Below are positions 20,819 through 33,714 of a stretch of 64,000 nt of DNA, piece by piece. Both the position numbers and the translations under genes were made by a program. This DNA comes from Batkoa obscura (taxonomy: Eukaryota > Entomophthoromycota > Entomophthoromycetes > Entomophthorales > Batkoaceae). The stretch's first letter is position 1. Every line of letters begins with the position of its first letter. A model generated the notes under the pieces. It ran no database searches, was not told where the DNA came from, and was given only the letters and a program-made list of their open reading frames with translations. Where the stretch lies: the NCBI GenBank assembly GCA_030770535.1, contig JASVEC010000027.1:186001-250000 (forward strand). Direction: 5' to 3'.

Positions 20819-23800
20819 TATGCTTTTAAAAAACAGAACCTTACTTTTTTCATCAAAAAAATTCAAAAAGTTATTTTAAGGTGAAAAATATACCATCAAA
20901 ATATAACAGAAGTGGTATTACTTAATGTATATCCTTTATACACAACCATCTAATCTATCTTATAAGTGTTGATAATATCCGATTGTAGCTTATCCTGGAT
21001 GCGCAAACATTTAATCGAGAAACAACCACGCTAACTGATAGGTAGCATAAAAAAATAAATTCAAACTAAGCGGACGGATAGAAAAGGCTGTTAAATTTTA
21101 ATAAGCTTCTAAATAATTTGAAACTTGACACGCTTTAAGCCAAAATAGTAAACTTGAGATATAAAGAGGATAATAGTACCACAAATGTGGGGTAGTTTTA
21201 GCATTCCATTCATTTAATTTTTGCAAAACAGAAGTGATGGTATATAAAAATTACCACATAAATTAATATTTGTGTGCTCACTCAAGATTTATTAAGATTG
21301 GATTTTTATATATAGTGCCGTATAATTAAATATTCGCCTCTTTCTATAATTATCAAGCATGTTACTTATTTGATTTTAAACATGATTGTTTCCTGAACTA
21401 AAAACTTGGAATGGGTTTTTATAAATCGATTTATTTAGTTGTTTAATTAAACCCTTATATCCTTTACTTATTGTTAATTAACAATAAATATGGTTTATAA
21501 AAATTTGGTAAAATTTAAAAATAGCATTCATAAGTAGGGTACACAGGTTTTATTATAGTATTAAAAATATACATTTACTATATTAAAAAAAAAACTTTAT
21601 GAAAATAATATTACAAAACCATATCCGCTTAATCTATTAATAGGTACAAAGTATAATATTAAAATGCTTACTGTATGATTTCAGATCCTTCTAAGCAAAT
21701 CTAGATTCTACTAAACAAATATGTTAAATATTAATATTTGAGCTATTTGTAATATTATAAAAAATCTTATTTAGAATATCATAAAAGAACTACATTAAGA
21801 TATTATAAAAAATTTATTCAAAATATTAAAAAAAACTTTATGTAAAACATCATAAAGAACCGCATTTAATATTGTAAAAAATCATTTTTGGAATATTATA
21901 ATGAACCATATAAGAAATATGGGAAAACCCCGATTTGTAAACTTAAATGGTATAGTCTTTGTTATTTAATCCAAATACTGCCTTACAATAAAGTTAACGT
22001 TTAACCCTTGAAGTTTCGGCTAATTGTTTTTAAAATTGGTAGCAATAGAATTAAGAGGAAATTGTATTATTTTTAAACTTCTAGATGCTATGTAGCATAA
22101 TGTTGTTTGCTTATCTAAAAGTTAATGGATTTAAAACTAGAATGATAATACAGAGCCTTTAGAGCACTTAGCCCGTCCCAGTGAAATTTTGTTATTTAAT
22201 ATTAAATCCAAATAAATTATAACATTGAACTTATTTTATGAACTCATTCAAATTTAGAGCCAAGAAATTAAAAAAATATAACAATGATTTCAAGCGAACT
22301 AGCCAGCTTAATATTAAAATAGATTCGTCTAAAAAAAGGATAATACTACAAGCTATAAATATTAACGATAAGAAAATAATTTTCAATAAATTGATGAAAT
22401 CATCAAGCTTACTATCTAACTGCAAGCTAAAGAATTTGTATTATATATAAACTGGGATCCAATTTAGTAATTCATTTGACTTACTAATTTTTATACTAAC
22501 TTTTGTACTCATTAACTAATGCTTTATTATCTAATAGTGCAGCTTACTAAATCAATTGATTTTTACCAGAATAACCAACTCTCAAATGAAGAAGTATGCA
22601 ACTTTATAATATGCTATTATAAAGAATTTATAACTATAACTGTAAACAAGCAAAGAAATATATTGGCGTCTCGAATATAAACTTTTTAGTTAGTAATAAT
22701 ATTTATTTTCTTATTTTCAGAATAGAATAATTTAATCATTGATCTTTCATCAAAAGTCTAGACTTTAACCCAATTGTAAAATTCATAGATCTTCTTCATT
22801 TTCCATTAATACAAATGTAGTATTTTACACGGCTATAAAACGTTAATCGTTTTTTCATAGCTATCTGGACTAATATTAAAGCTTAACATTATTGATAAGA
22901 TGATGGTATGCTTATAGTAAATAGTCTTATTCCTAAAGATAGTTTAAATCTTAAGGTAGCTTGGATTGAATTAATGTCTTATTTTTTGAAAAATAAATAA
23001 ATAGAATAGGCCAAAACTCTTTTAATTTCCAAAGATTTAAAGGATTTTATTGTATAATACTAATATTTACTATTTGAAACTTAATTTTAATGAAAACAAG
23101 TGACGATAAATGGGTCCATTAAAAAGGTAATCAATGCCACTAGCACACAAATATAATATTAAAATTTTGTTTTTTTCAAAAAGGCTATCAAGTTAAACGA
23201 TTTGGCATAATAAGTGCGCATTTTGGATAAAAAAGTTTATGATTTGAAATTACGCACACTGTTGATTTTAATAAAAAAGGCAACCACCAACAAAAACATC
23301 TAAAAAAAGCGATAACTTTTTTACCATTGTTAAAAATAATGGGGGTTATGCGCATGACTATAAAAAAATATTAGTTTTGTTCTTTCATTCAAATTTATGG
23401 GTTAATTTGTCTATATATCAACTAATGAATTTCGACAGTAGCCGGACCATTACGTTGATATTGGGTTTTTCTTTGGTAACAGCCTCACTTTGTTTTCTTC
23501 ATGTTAAATCAATACTCTGTTAAGTGCAGTTATATTATATTGTCATACATAAAAAGGTATAGGTATAAACTTACATATTTTTATATGTATGAGCAGAAAT
23601 CGTAAAATAAACGAGGATTGTATTTAAAACAACTTTTAATTTCTGGCTAAAAGTTTAAAGCCATAAACTAGTGCTAAGTTTAATCCGATATTGACATCCA
23701 AAATTCCAATCCTTATTGCTTATAGCTCCACTTTGTTTACCCACTTCTTCGTTTTTTATTCTGCTTGTCCCATACTCCTATCTAAAATAGGTTTGTATAG

Positions 23801-25329
23801 GAATATACTATAAACAAAATTAAAGTTTATCCTAAACCACTTTTACTTGGTAGCTTGATATGATTTGATATTAAACTACTTTTTATAACTTACATAATAA
23901 CTGTTATATAATCTCGACTATGCCTTTATAAATTTACATTAGATCATTATCCTCCCTATTTATATCTCAATTCCTCTTATTTGATAGCAAGTCATTTGAT
24001 AATTTCTTATATCTGCCTTCATTAATTTTTTCATTTAATAGTATGCTAGTGACTGTTTCAAACACAGTTTACTAACAAGCAAAAATCAAGTTAAATAAGC
24101 CAACTGTATATTATTGATTAGACAGTGATGCGAAAATAATAATGATAGTAACCAAAATAACAGCTGTTATTATTTCATAGTTACTATCCAATATATGTAG
24201 TAATTTCATAGTTAGATAGTACGATTCCAAATTTTATATCGTAGTTAGTATTTTTCGTAAATGATTTATATTAGGCCATTACTAAATTTGTGCTATTTAT
24301 AATTTAGAAACTTATTTTCTAATATATTGTAGCAAAAGCGATTAACTATTATTATTAATTTATAAAGATATAATATAAAAAACATTAAATAAAAAGAGAT
24401 AAAAGACAAAAACACTACCCCTATAATGAATGAAATTGAGCAAGTAAATAAAGTTACTAAAAAAGTATAAGAACTTAACTCAAGTAATTTGTAAGAATGA
24501 TTAGTCATTTCAATTTTATAGTCATAAGTAGGTTAATTAAAATAACCAGCTTTTTTAAAGGTCGAAATGTTCAATTTATCGAGCCTTTTCGCGCCATCTT
24601 TCATTTAAAATTTACCCAATGAAAAGAGCTAATGTTTCTATTTAGAATTTGATACGCTATTTTTAAGTATGACTTCGATAATGATTTAATTTTTTGAAGG
24701 TGGTTTATTTTTTTTCAATAAATTAAAGCTGGACGGATATAGATACAGGAAATAGATTTCGAAAAGTTGAATTTTAAATAAAAATTTGAAAATCTAAATC
24801 AAAATATTTCCTCTATGAAATTTACTAAGTTACACAAAAGTAGTTACACTACCATATATTTAGTATTTATTAAACGTGGGGTTAAAAGATAATGGTGTAA
24901 AATAACTTAATGAATATTATTTTGGCTAAAATAATCTTTTTATGATTTATTTTGAGAAGATAATAACTTATATTTTCAAATATCGGCCTTTAAATTAAAC
25001 AAGTATCAAACGATAAGTGATTCGAAAAACAGGTTTTAAATTAGTATTAACTCTAACCAGGCTTATAGTTGAAATGACTTGGGCAATAAAAGCACAATAG
25101 AGCCATGTAAATACCCTATAAATAGAATGAAAGGGATAAGATAATAGTCTCTTATCAATGATGGAACTTGTAACTTGAGATATCGGTTTCGATTGCCATA
25201 AAATTTCAAAAAACTGCAAATCATAATGATTATTAATTAATTTTTAAAAGATTATTTATTAAACTATTTTTTTTAAAAAGAGGTTAATGAAGAGATAAAT
25301 AAAAAATAGGAAGAGTAGCAAGCTAAAAT
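20819..25329. other. 4.5-kb gene-poor, highly degenerate AT-rich region
   Basis: No convincing gene, tRNA or family A/B element. At about 21740-21930 a degenerate ~50-65 bp motif (ATATTATAAAAAATC...GAACCACATT-like) recurs roughly three times. Short open frames at 22231-22450, 24293-24508 and 24995-25219 lack family resemblance, and two overlap antisense. Treated as non-coding. Confidence 0.55.
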
Positions 25330-26265
25330 TTAAGGTTTTGAAGTAGCGTAAGGGAAGAGATAAGTGGCCATGCTTTTGTTTTCTCTTTGAGATTGAATTT
25401 TTGGTTTTGGGGTTGTTTTAAATTTTCTTTGAATACCTTCTTGAGAGAAAGAATAGTTAGGATATAGTAATTGCTGGATAGGATAAAAGAACTCAAAGCT
25501 AGGTGTTGAATTTTTACGATGAGTTGATTTTACCATTTCTAAATGACATTTTTTATATTTGGCTACTAATACCTTCCATCTATTTTTACATTTTTCTATA
25601 CTTCGCTTATATCCTTTACTCTCCATACTCTGTTTAATGACTGTCCATAAACCTGGATACCTTCTAATGTTTTGGAATTGATGGCTATTTTGTAATAAAA
25701 TTTGTATAAACGTATTTGTTTCTTCGTGATTCCAATTTTCAGCTCTTCCTCTTAAGTCATGATTGAAGATCAATGGCATGTTATTGTTATAATATGTGTT
25801 ATTTTCGCTCGATATAGTACTGTTCATAGGATAACTAGTCATTGTTGAATTCATTATACTTTCATTATTACTTGTACTTGTACTAGTCATTACAGGTACA
25901 TAAGACATCTCTAAAGGATAAGATACTTGAGCGTTAGTATTGTAATATACGGGCACCATACTAGCAGGATGACTGTTATAGTATAAATTATTGTTGGTAT
26001 TATCGTAAGCTTGATAGCTATTCATTTCAAATGAGCTTGTTGCTGGATGATTATGGTATGCGTCCATCTCATAATAATGATTGAAGTCATCTTGTACAGG
26101 AGCAATGTTATGATTTAAAGTGGTGGATGATTCTATGAAACCATCTTCTACCCAAGAAGATGGGGAGTTACTGATTGTTATAGTTTCGTAAGAGTTTATT
26201 GTACTACGTTGTGGAGCATGATAGCTATCCATAGTAGTATTGGGGATGTAGGTATTATAATCCAT
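25330..26265 (-). CDS. Myb/SANT-like (trihelix) DNA-binding protein, paralogue 1
   Basis: 311-aa probable transcription factor. The first 170 residues are Asn/Ser/Tyr/Thr-rich and low-complexity. The DNA-binding domain follows at about residues 172-270: RGRAENWNHEETNTFIQILL, RRYPGLWTVIKQSMESKGYK and RSIEKCKNRWKVLVAKYKK. The three conserved tryptophans and the CKNRWK..VAKYKK helix fit the Myb/SANT-like trihelix class (Myb_DNA-bind_4). FEFFYPIQQLLYPNY after the domain is the usual fourth-helix segment. The C-terminus is basic. A paralogue at 62763-63893 has the same N-terminal MDYN/MVDYN opening and the same domain position. Target genes are unknown. Confidence 0.82.
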   Translation of the reverse strand: MDYNTYIPNTTMDSYHAPQRSTINSYETITISNSPSSWVEDGFIESSTTLNHNIAPVQDDFNHYYEMDAYHNHPATSSFEMNSYQAYDNTNNNLYYNSHPASMVPVYYNTNAQVSYPLEMSYVPVMTSTSTSNNESIMNSTMTSYPMNSTISSENNTYYNNNMPLIFNHDLRGRAENWNHEETNTFIQILLQNSHQFQNIRRYPGLWTVIKQSMESKGYKRSIEKCKNRWKVLVAKYKKCHLEMVKSTHRKNSTPSFEFFYPIQQLLYPNYSFSQEGIQRKFKTTPKPKIQSQRENKSMATYLFPYATSKP

Positions 26266-29200
26266 ATTTTATAAATTTATAAGAATAAAGTGAAACGGAG
26301 GATATATACTAAATAAATTATAAAAGAAGATAGAATTTATAATTTTTTAAAATAAATGAAAGAAATAATAGAGTATTTATACTTTTTAAATTCACTTTGA
26401 TTTTGGATTATTTTCGGATACCAGTAATATTAAGCTAGAATGAATAGTGATTACTACTTATGGACTCTGTTTAAATATAGAAATTAGTTCTCAGACCGTT
26501 TGGCATAACTCATTACCTCATTTCAATCCAAAGAAAAATTTAAGCTCAATGTTTTTGAATTTTATAAACCACCCTCAATATTAAATCTCTTGATAAAAAA
26601 GTCAATAATAGGTCACTCACTAAGGGTGTAGGCAAAATTGCTAAAAAAAGCAGACAGTTCAACTCAGTTTAGCAATATATTTAGCGAGATCAATAATGGT
26701 AAATTTAAGCGCTTTTTTAATACTTTTTGATTAACTCAACAATTTGATTTATGATAATATGTTTAAAAATAAGTCAAAATCTGGACTATGTCTTTTATTA
26801 TATTTAAATTGTTTGATAGTTTATATTTTATTTTAAGAAGATTTATAATATTTTACTTTCTTTGTTGGGTGCTTTTATTGTATTATTTATATCAACTACT
26901 TCTTTAACTTTAGACTGCTATCTCTTTGGAATATGTAATTTTATAACAAAATTAAATCTTCTTAATTTAGCCTGCATCTCATTTATTTTAAAGTATGATA
27001 TCGAATAGGTGACAAAAGCTAACAGTGATTAAAATTTCAAGCAACTTCTAATTGGTATAATGTATTATTGATTTAATTGAAGCGTAATTAATAATAATAA
27101 CTATTATCTTTTGTCTTAAATAATTATTCGATTTTAAGTTTATTTTAATTCAAATTCTTATTAAAATTTATATTAAAAATTAAAAATTTAATAGATTGGC
27201 CCAAAATTTAAAAAAGAGCTAATCAATTTAAAGTATTTTAAAAATTGTACCAATGTCACCATAAAAACCCTAAGTTTAGTCTCAAAAGTAAAAAAGTCGA
27301 TAGACGAACTAAAATGAAAGGCTCAAAATATTATAACTGAATTAATAAAATATGGAAATAAAATTCATTTTAAGGAGTTTTCTATTTTAGATAATCTCAC
27401 ATCAAATTATTGTTATATTATTATTAAATTAGTAGCTTATTTTTCTAGTTACTGTAAACCCCATAGTAAACAGTTAAGATGTTAAACGACTTGGCCAAGG
27501 GTTAAACGAGAGACTCATAAGAAAGTTTCAGTTTGACTAGGGCAAAACAACACGGATGTTATCTTACTTTAAAATAATCAATGCAATCATTACAATAAAG
27601 GGATGATGGCATTAAGGTAAAATTAAAAAATTAAAAAAAGTGTAAGATTGTTATAAAAGCCCAAGATGACTATTTTTGGTCCTATTTCTTTATATAGTAA
27701 AATTCCTATTATCATCTCTAATAGGTTTTGTTTGGTGCTTTTTTAAAGTTATAATTAAGTATTAGCCGGCAGTTTGGATTATGTTCAGTATAATGGATAT
27801 AAGATAATAACATTAAATTGAAATTGTTTTCTTTTGTATTATATTAAAATAATAATGCTAGCTTGCTTTGTTTCTTTTTCTTTTTCTTTTTTTTATTCTT
27901 TACTTGTAGAATATTAAAAATACTCAAATACATGAAATGAAATTAATAATTATAGTAATTTACACCGGATATATTAGTTTAATGGAATTCAAAATTTAGT
28001 TTACAACTTTAAGATTGAGCTTCATGGGCATAATTCAATCTGTAATATAGGGGTAATTACTCAAATTAGTTTGCTCTCATGTGTTAATGTTCCAGTAGCT
28101 AATTTTACAGTTTTGAAAACTTTATCATCTATGTTTTATAATTTAATGCTTTAAGAATTTGACCATCCTTATAGTTAACCTTTTTATCTAACATTCATTC
28201 ATTGTTTGAGGATATTAGTTTTTCTGATTTTCTAGCTTTAAATTCGGTGAAGCTATTTGCTGCAAATCTAATTTTAATTTAGCTTCAAACCTATTTTCAA
28301 ATTAAGCTAAAAGCCGGAATTAAAAGATTGAGCAAGCTCGTTTTATGGAGCGGAATTTTTTTTCCTTTAGACCCCTTAATGAAAATTTTGAAAAGGGCTT
28401 GTTAAAAAACATTATAGTCAGGGAAAATTTAAAATTAATTGAGTTTCAACTTGATTTCAACCCAGTTCCTCTTACTTTGAAATTTTGGCTTAGAAATAAT
28501 GCTTCATTTTTATTTTCAGGTAGTTTAAGAAAGAATTTTATTTAGTAGATTTATTATTTTTCCTTAAAATATAAATAAAAAATAATTAGTAAGGTTAGTC
28601 ACTCGCATAAAATTAAAATATTTGATAAAGGATTAAATCATTTACAGTTAACTATCAAATTATTCTTTTTATCTGAAAAATGAGTGAAAGTAGTAATTGG
28701 GTTAACAAAAATAGCTTTTTTCGCTTTATAAAATAAAGTTTATTTATAACACTTTATCCTTCTTATTTTAACCATCCATTCTTTAAAAATCAATTAGAAA
28801 AATTCACTTGATAGTTGAAATTAATTTTAATTAAAATGCTACCACTTAAAAATAAATGAATTAGCTTTGAAAGAAATTTATTTTTCCCATCTCTTTTTGG
28901 CTATTTGCTTTTTAAATTTATTTTCATTAAATCGAACTATATAATTTTGTATTTAAAATTTTGTCAAGTAACTCAATTACATAACATTAATATATTACAA
29001 TTGTAGCTTGTTTAAGGGAATTTATATGCTTTAATCTAATAAATATGATCATTTCAATAAAGTTTAATTTGGAAATAATATACGCAATTTATTTAATTAC
29101 CCCATAGAAATTTAAAATTTAAAATTTAAAATTAAACACTCGGATACTTCAACAGATTTAATAATAAATTTAAAATTATTTTCAAACATTTAATGTATAA

Positions 29201-32200
29201 AAGTCAAAAAAAAATAAAAAGAAGCTCAGGATTTTCATTAATAATCCCGGATACTTATAAAAGTTTTTTAAATTAACTAATTTAAACAGTCAAAATCATT
29301 TTAAGAATAATATAGTTGAATCTACTCATTGCTACACATTGATTATTAGTTATATGTTATGATTCAGGTAACGTAATGACAAGAAGGAATTGTAGCTTAA
29401 TAAAAGTTATTTAATATCTCATCATGCTTGGCTCTAGGCCATAAAATATTAATTTTATAGTTTAATAACAAAATATTCTATTCATCAAATCAATCAGTTT
29501 TTTTCAAATAAATTATAGTCATTCCCAATAGATAAAAAAGGAGGTGCTTTTATAAAAAACTGTAAAGCTATTTTTAAAACACATTTCTTATTTTAAGTCT
29601 TGCTATTATTAAAGTTCAGTTTCTTGTACCCTAACTTGACACTTAATGTTTGTAACTATATTTAGCAAATACTTTTTTTTACCACGATTTGATTAAAAGT
29701 TGCTTTTGTATATTCTTAAAATATTAAATCATCCTTTTTATTTTAAAATAAAAGTACTATATTTACTAAACATAAATATTATCTACTATACTACAATATC
29801 GACCCTTTGGACAAAAAAGATGGCACTTTTTTAATAATATTCTTTAGTCACCCTAAACCATGGTAACTTTCAAGAATTGTTTTAGTATTTAAAATAATGT
29901 TTTTGTTTTTATTGAATGGACCAGGTAAGTCATCTGATGCTTACAAGATAAGGTAGCTCAAAAGTTATATTAAAATAATTTATTTATGATTATAAGGTTT
30001 CCTTTAGGATACGTGAGACTGATTACCAAAGTATAACTTTATTTTTAGAAAATGATTATTTAATATATTCTCTAACTTGATTTTTAATATATAGTTATTC
30101 CCTTTGATTTTTGTAATTTGATTTCGTTGTATTGTTTTAGCATTATTATTTATTATTATTATTATAAACATTGTTCAACTTTTTTATTTCCTATTTATTT
30201 TAACAGTCATTAGGGATTATTTTTTGTTCTTTATTCTTTAATAAGTTTAAAGGTTATTATTATATAATGATTAAAAAAAGAATCTTAGATAGTTTAACTT
30301 ACTATAATATATAAATACATGGAATAGAATAGCATCATATGTATTTTTCAAAACGGTATTTATATAATTTGAAGTATCTATCTATAGTTTTAAAAAAAAA
30401 AGAGGGTTGACGATTCTATCTTAAAAAAAGGCAAAAAAACACTCCTAATTTTGCGAAGAGAATAAAAACTAAGTTTGGGTTGATTTTTTTAGATAAAGTC
30501 GGATAATGGTTTATATAAAGAAATAACAAACATAATGTTTTTTTATTCTAACATAAATTTTGATTTATTTATTGCCATCATGTAATACTTTTATAAATAA
30601 ACATCAGTCTAAATCGGAATTGTTTAGTTGATTTTTTTGAAGTATAAACCTCACAGAATTAGCTACGTTAATTTCAAAAATTTAATAAGCTTTGTATGGG
30701 TTTTTAATTAAAATAGTCTAAAAGTAAGGCGATTTTACTCATTTTTATAATTTTGTATTTTGAATCTTGGCTTATCTGTTTAAATTCAAACAAAAGCCCA
30801 AACAGTTTTCTCCTAAAGAATAACGTATCTTAATTAATAAAGAACATTTCCTTGCTTTATTTTTCCTAAAAAAAACATCTCAAAGGATCAAATGTTGCTT
30901 GCCTATACCTCCTTTAGTCTGCAAGTTGAAATAATTGAGTTCTAACTCATCTCCTCTCATTAGGTCACCATTCACTATTCCTTTATACCCTATTGTTTTA
31001 GATATTCCACGCTTCGTTCTTTTTATATGACTTTTACCTTTAGGTTTTTTATGCTATCTTGTTTATACATTATTTTTTATTTCTAGTTACCAAAAGCATT
31101 CAAGTCTAAAACTTCATATATTATGGTTATCAAATTTTACTATCACTAAATATGTATTTTACAATAAATATAAAAAATAATAAAATAAAGCAGCACACCT
31201 GAAATTCGTAAATATACTAACAATCAAATAAATGAACCTTAAAATAATGACAACCATTAAATTTTTAAATGAATTATCAAACCTAATGATCTGTATAATT
31301 AAAACAAGGCTTATACTTAATATATATTCGCTATAAAATCAGCATTCTAATGCTTATAAATACTATTTAAAGTTCATTTTAATCTAATAAAAAATAATAA
31401 TAAACCTATATATTTGTACCTTAAACAATTATTTTAATTATTTTAATTATTTTTAAATTAAGTTTAAGTTATTTGCTTTATTTAGTTAATAACGCAACCC
31501 ACTAAATTTTTTTCAAACTTTTGTTTGGGTGCTTTAAGAAATCCGCTTCTTATCTTTATAAATTATGATTGTTGGGTATTTAGATTTTAATATGAACACA
31601 AAATTACATAATACTCAACGATAACTGGCTAGAATAAATTTAAGCCCAAATTCTAGCCTATTTAAATAAAAAATAACAGTCTTTTCGGTTTGCATGGTCT
31701 ATCCTCGGCCTAATAATTATATCAATCATGACTTTTACCATAAATCGGCTTTTTTTCGCTCAATTAATCAAAGATCCACTTCATTTTACAATTTTTTTTG
31801 GGTGCTTAATAAGGTTCGCTAATCAAATAATAGTAAAAATAAAGTCATTAGGTTGAAACATTTTTTATTACCCTACAACTTAATTTATTAACAAATTTAA
31901 ATTGATGTTTTGTGTATTTTCCGTCTTTATAATACACCATTTTCAGTTAGATAATATTGATATTTTATTTTATTTTATTTTATTTTATTTTATTTTATTT
32001 TATTTTATTTTATTTTATTTTATTTTATTTTATTTTATTTTATTTTATTTTATTTTATTTTATTTTATTTTACTTTATTTTATTTTATTTTATTTTATTT
32101 TCCAAGTCTCATTAAAGATGATGTTAAATATATAAATTTGAGTACCAAAACTGCCAACTTTAAACAAGATTAGACAAGAAGCTCGAAAGCCACCATTACT

Positions 32201-32797
32201 CTAGTATAGCTTATTGTTTACTCTTATTTTCATATAAAATTGCGAATTTCTTTATATTTTAACCTAATGTTTAGCTTAGTACATTTGGTATCAAAGTGTG
32301 TCAATATTTTTATCCTCTTTTTATTACTTTAGTACCTTTTAAAATGATACACAACAATTCTAATTTTTAGAGTACTTTTTTAATATTACAGTTATAATAA
32401 AACAACAATTAAGAAAGTAAAATAAACAACATGTGGCCCACTTTAAATTTTAAAAAACCAATATAAATAATGTTGGCATAATTATATAATATTTCTATAA
32501 TTTGATTTTATTAATAACACTAAATGTCGAAGCTGGTATTCTAAAACTAAATAATTTTTTTACAGTTATCTAATTATTATTTTATCTATACTATGATAGT
32601 ATATGACAGGCTCTTATTCATAAATAATTAAGTATGCTATAAGTAAACGCTTTTTAAAACAAAAACAGAAATTATACCACAACCATTTAATAATTTTATC
32701 AATTTTTTATGCAATAAAAAATCTAAAAATGCTAATTGAATGCTAAAATAAACTACTTTTTTGTTTAACCACTAGAATACATTTGGCAAGCTAGATA
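26266..32797. other. 6.5-kb gene desert
   Basis: AT-rich with frequent stops in all frames. Contains simple runs such as AATTTAAAATTTAAAATTTA at about 29112, ATT repeats at about 30140-30175 and the TTTTA array listed separately. A 66-codon frame at 28345-28545 is not recognisable. No RNA gene seen. Confidence 0.55.
31961..32100. repeat. TTTTA pentamer microsatellite, about 28 units
   Basis: 140 bp of TATTT/TTTTA units with a single A-C substitution near 32073. The Phe/Tyr/Ile open frame across it is an artefact. Confidence 0.95.
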
Positions 32798-32897
32798 TGG
32801 GGATGTATTTTTGTTTAAAAATTTTACTAACAGTTATTCTACTCAAATAGCGCTTGAAAAATGAAAAAAATGATGAAATCAAAAAAATACATCCCCA
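32798..32897 (+). mobile_element. Family A element, copy A9
   Basis: 100 bp, TGGGGATGTATTTTTG... to ...AATACATCCCCA, TA on the left flank. Confidence 0.88.
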
Positions 32898-33611
32898 AAT
32901 ATTACTGTGATTAGGTAAAAAATTATACCCAGATAGTTGAAATCCCTTCTCTTGTTTACTTTATACATGTATATTAGCTATTCTATTATTCATTATCACT
33001 GTTAAATAAAATAATGTGAGCTTTTTAAAAAAATTCGACATTTAAGTTAAATAAATGGAATAGTATAAATAAAACGGGATTTTTACAAAACTTTATAAAG
33101 TAACTGTAACTCTAAAAGTAAAAGTCTAAAGGACTGAAAATTTATTTAAATAACTTACCTGGATTATATAATAGATTTATAAAATAAAATTACCAAATCT
33201 CTATTCAAATACCAAAGTTATTACTATCTGAAGTTAGACCTATTATCAATAAACTTTTTAATAAAAAATGCTAATAAAATAAATATTAAAAATATTAAAA
33301 ATATTAAAAAAGTAAGTTTTTATTATCATTTAGTAATTTAAATTACTAAGATTCATAAAATTAATTAAAAAAATTCTCTAAGTGAATTAATTTTATTTTA
33401 TCTAGTAAATATTTTAGCTTTTCAAAAAACCACTATAAAAATCCTGTCTTGCCTATATTCGAAAAAGCCCAATTTTTTTTTAAATATGCGCTAGATCATA
33501 AAACTTGTAGTGTTTATCAGCATAAAAATAAAATGAGAGAAACATACAAGCAATTATATTTTCAAAAATTATAAATCGAAAATTACATTGTTTTTGTCTA
33601 AAAGGGATATA

Positions 33612-33714
33612 TGAGGATGTATTTTTTTTGGTTTCATTACTTTTTCCATTTTTTAAGCACTATTTGAGTGGAAATATTGTTAGTAAAATCCTTAAACACA
33701 AAAATACATTCCCA
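33612..33714 (-). mobile_element. Family A element, copy A10
   Basis: 103 bp in reverse orientation, TGAGGATGTATTTTTTTTGG... to ...AATACATTCCCA, flanked by TA on both sides. Confidence 0.88.

Noticed and set aside
22231-22450. Overlapping sense and antisense frames of 64-70 codons
   Set aside because: Both AT-driven, mutually antisense, no motif or splice context.
24293-25219. Two minus-strand frames of about 71-74 codons
   Set aside because: No recognisable domain and no exon pattern. Hydrophobic content follows base composition.
31902-32135. 77-codon Phe/Tyr/Ile open frame
   Set aside because: Produced by the TTTTA microsatellite, whose 5-base unit leaves the frame open.
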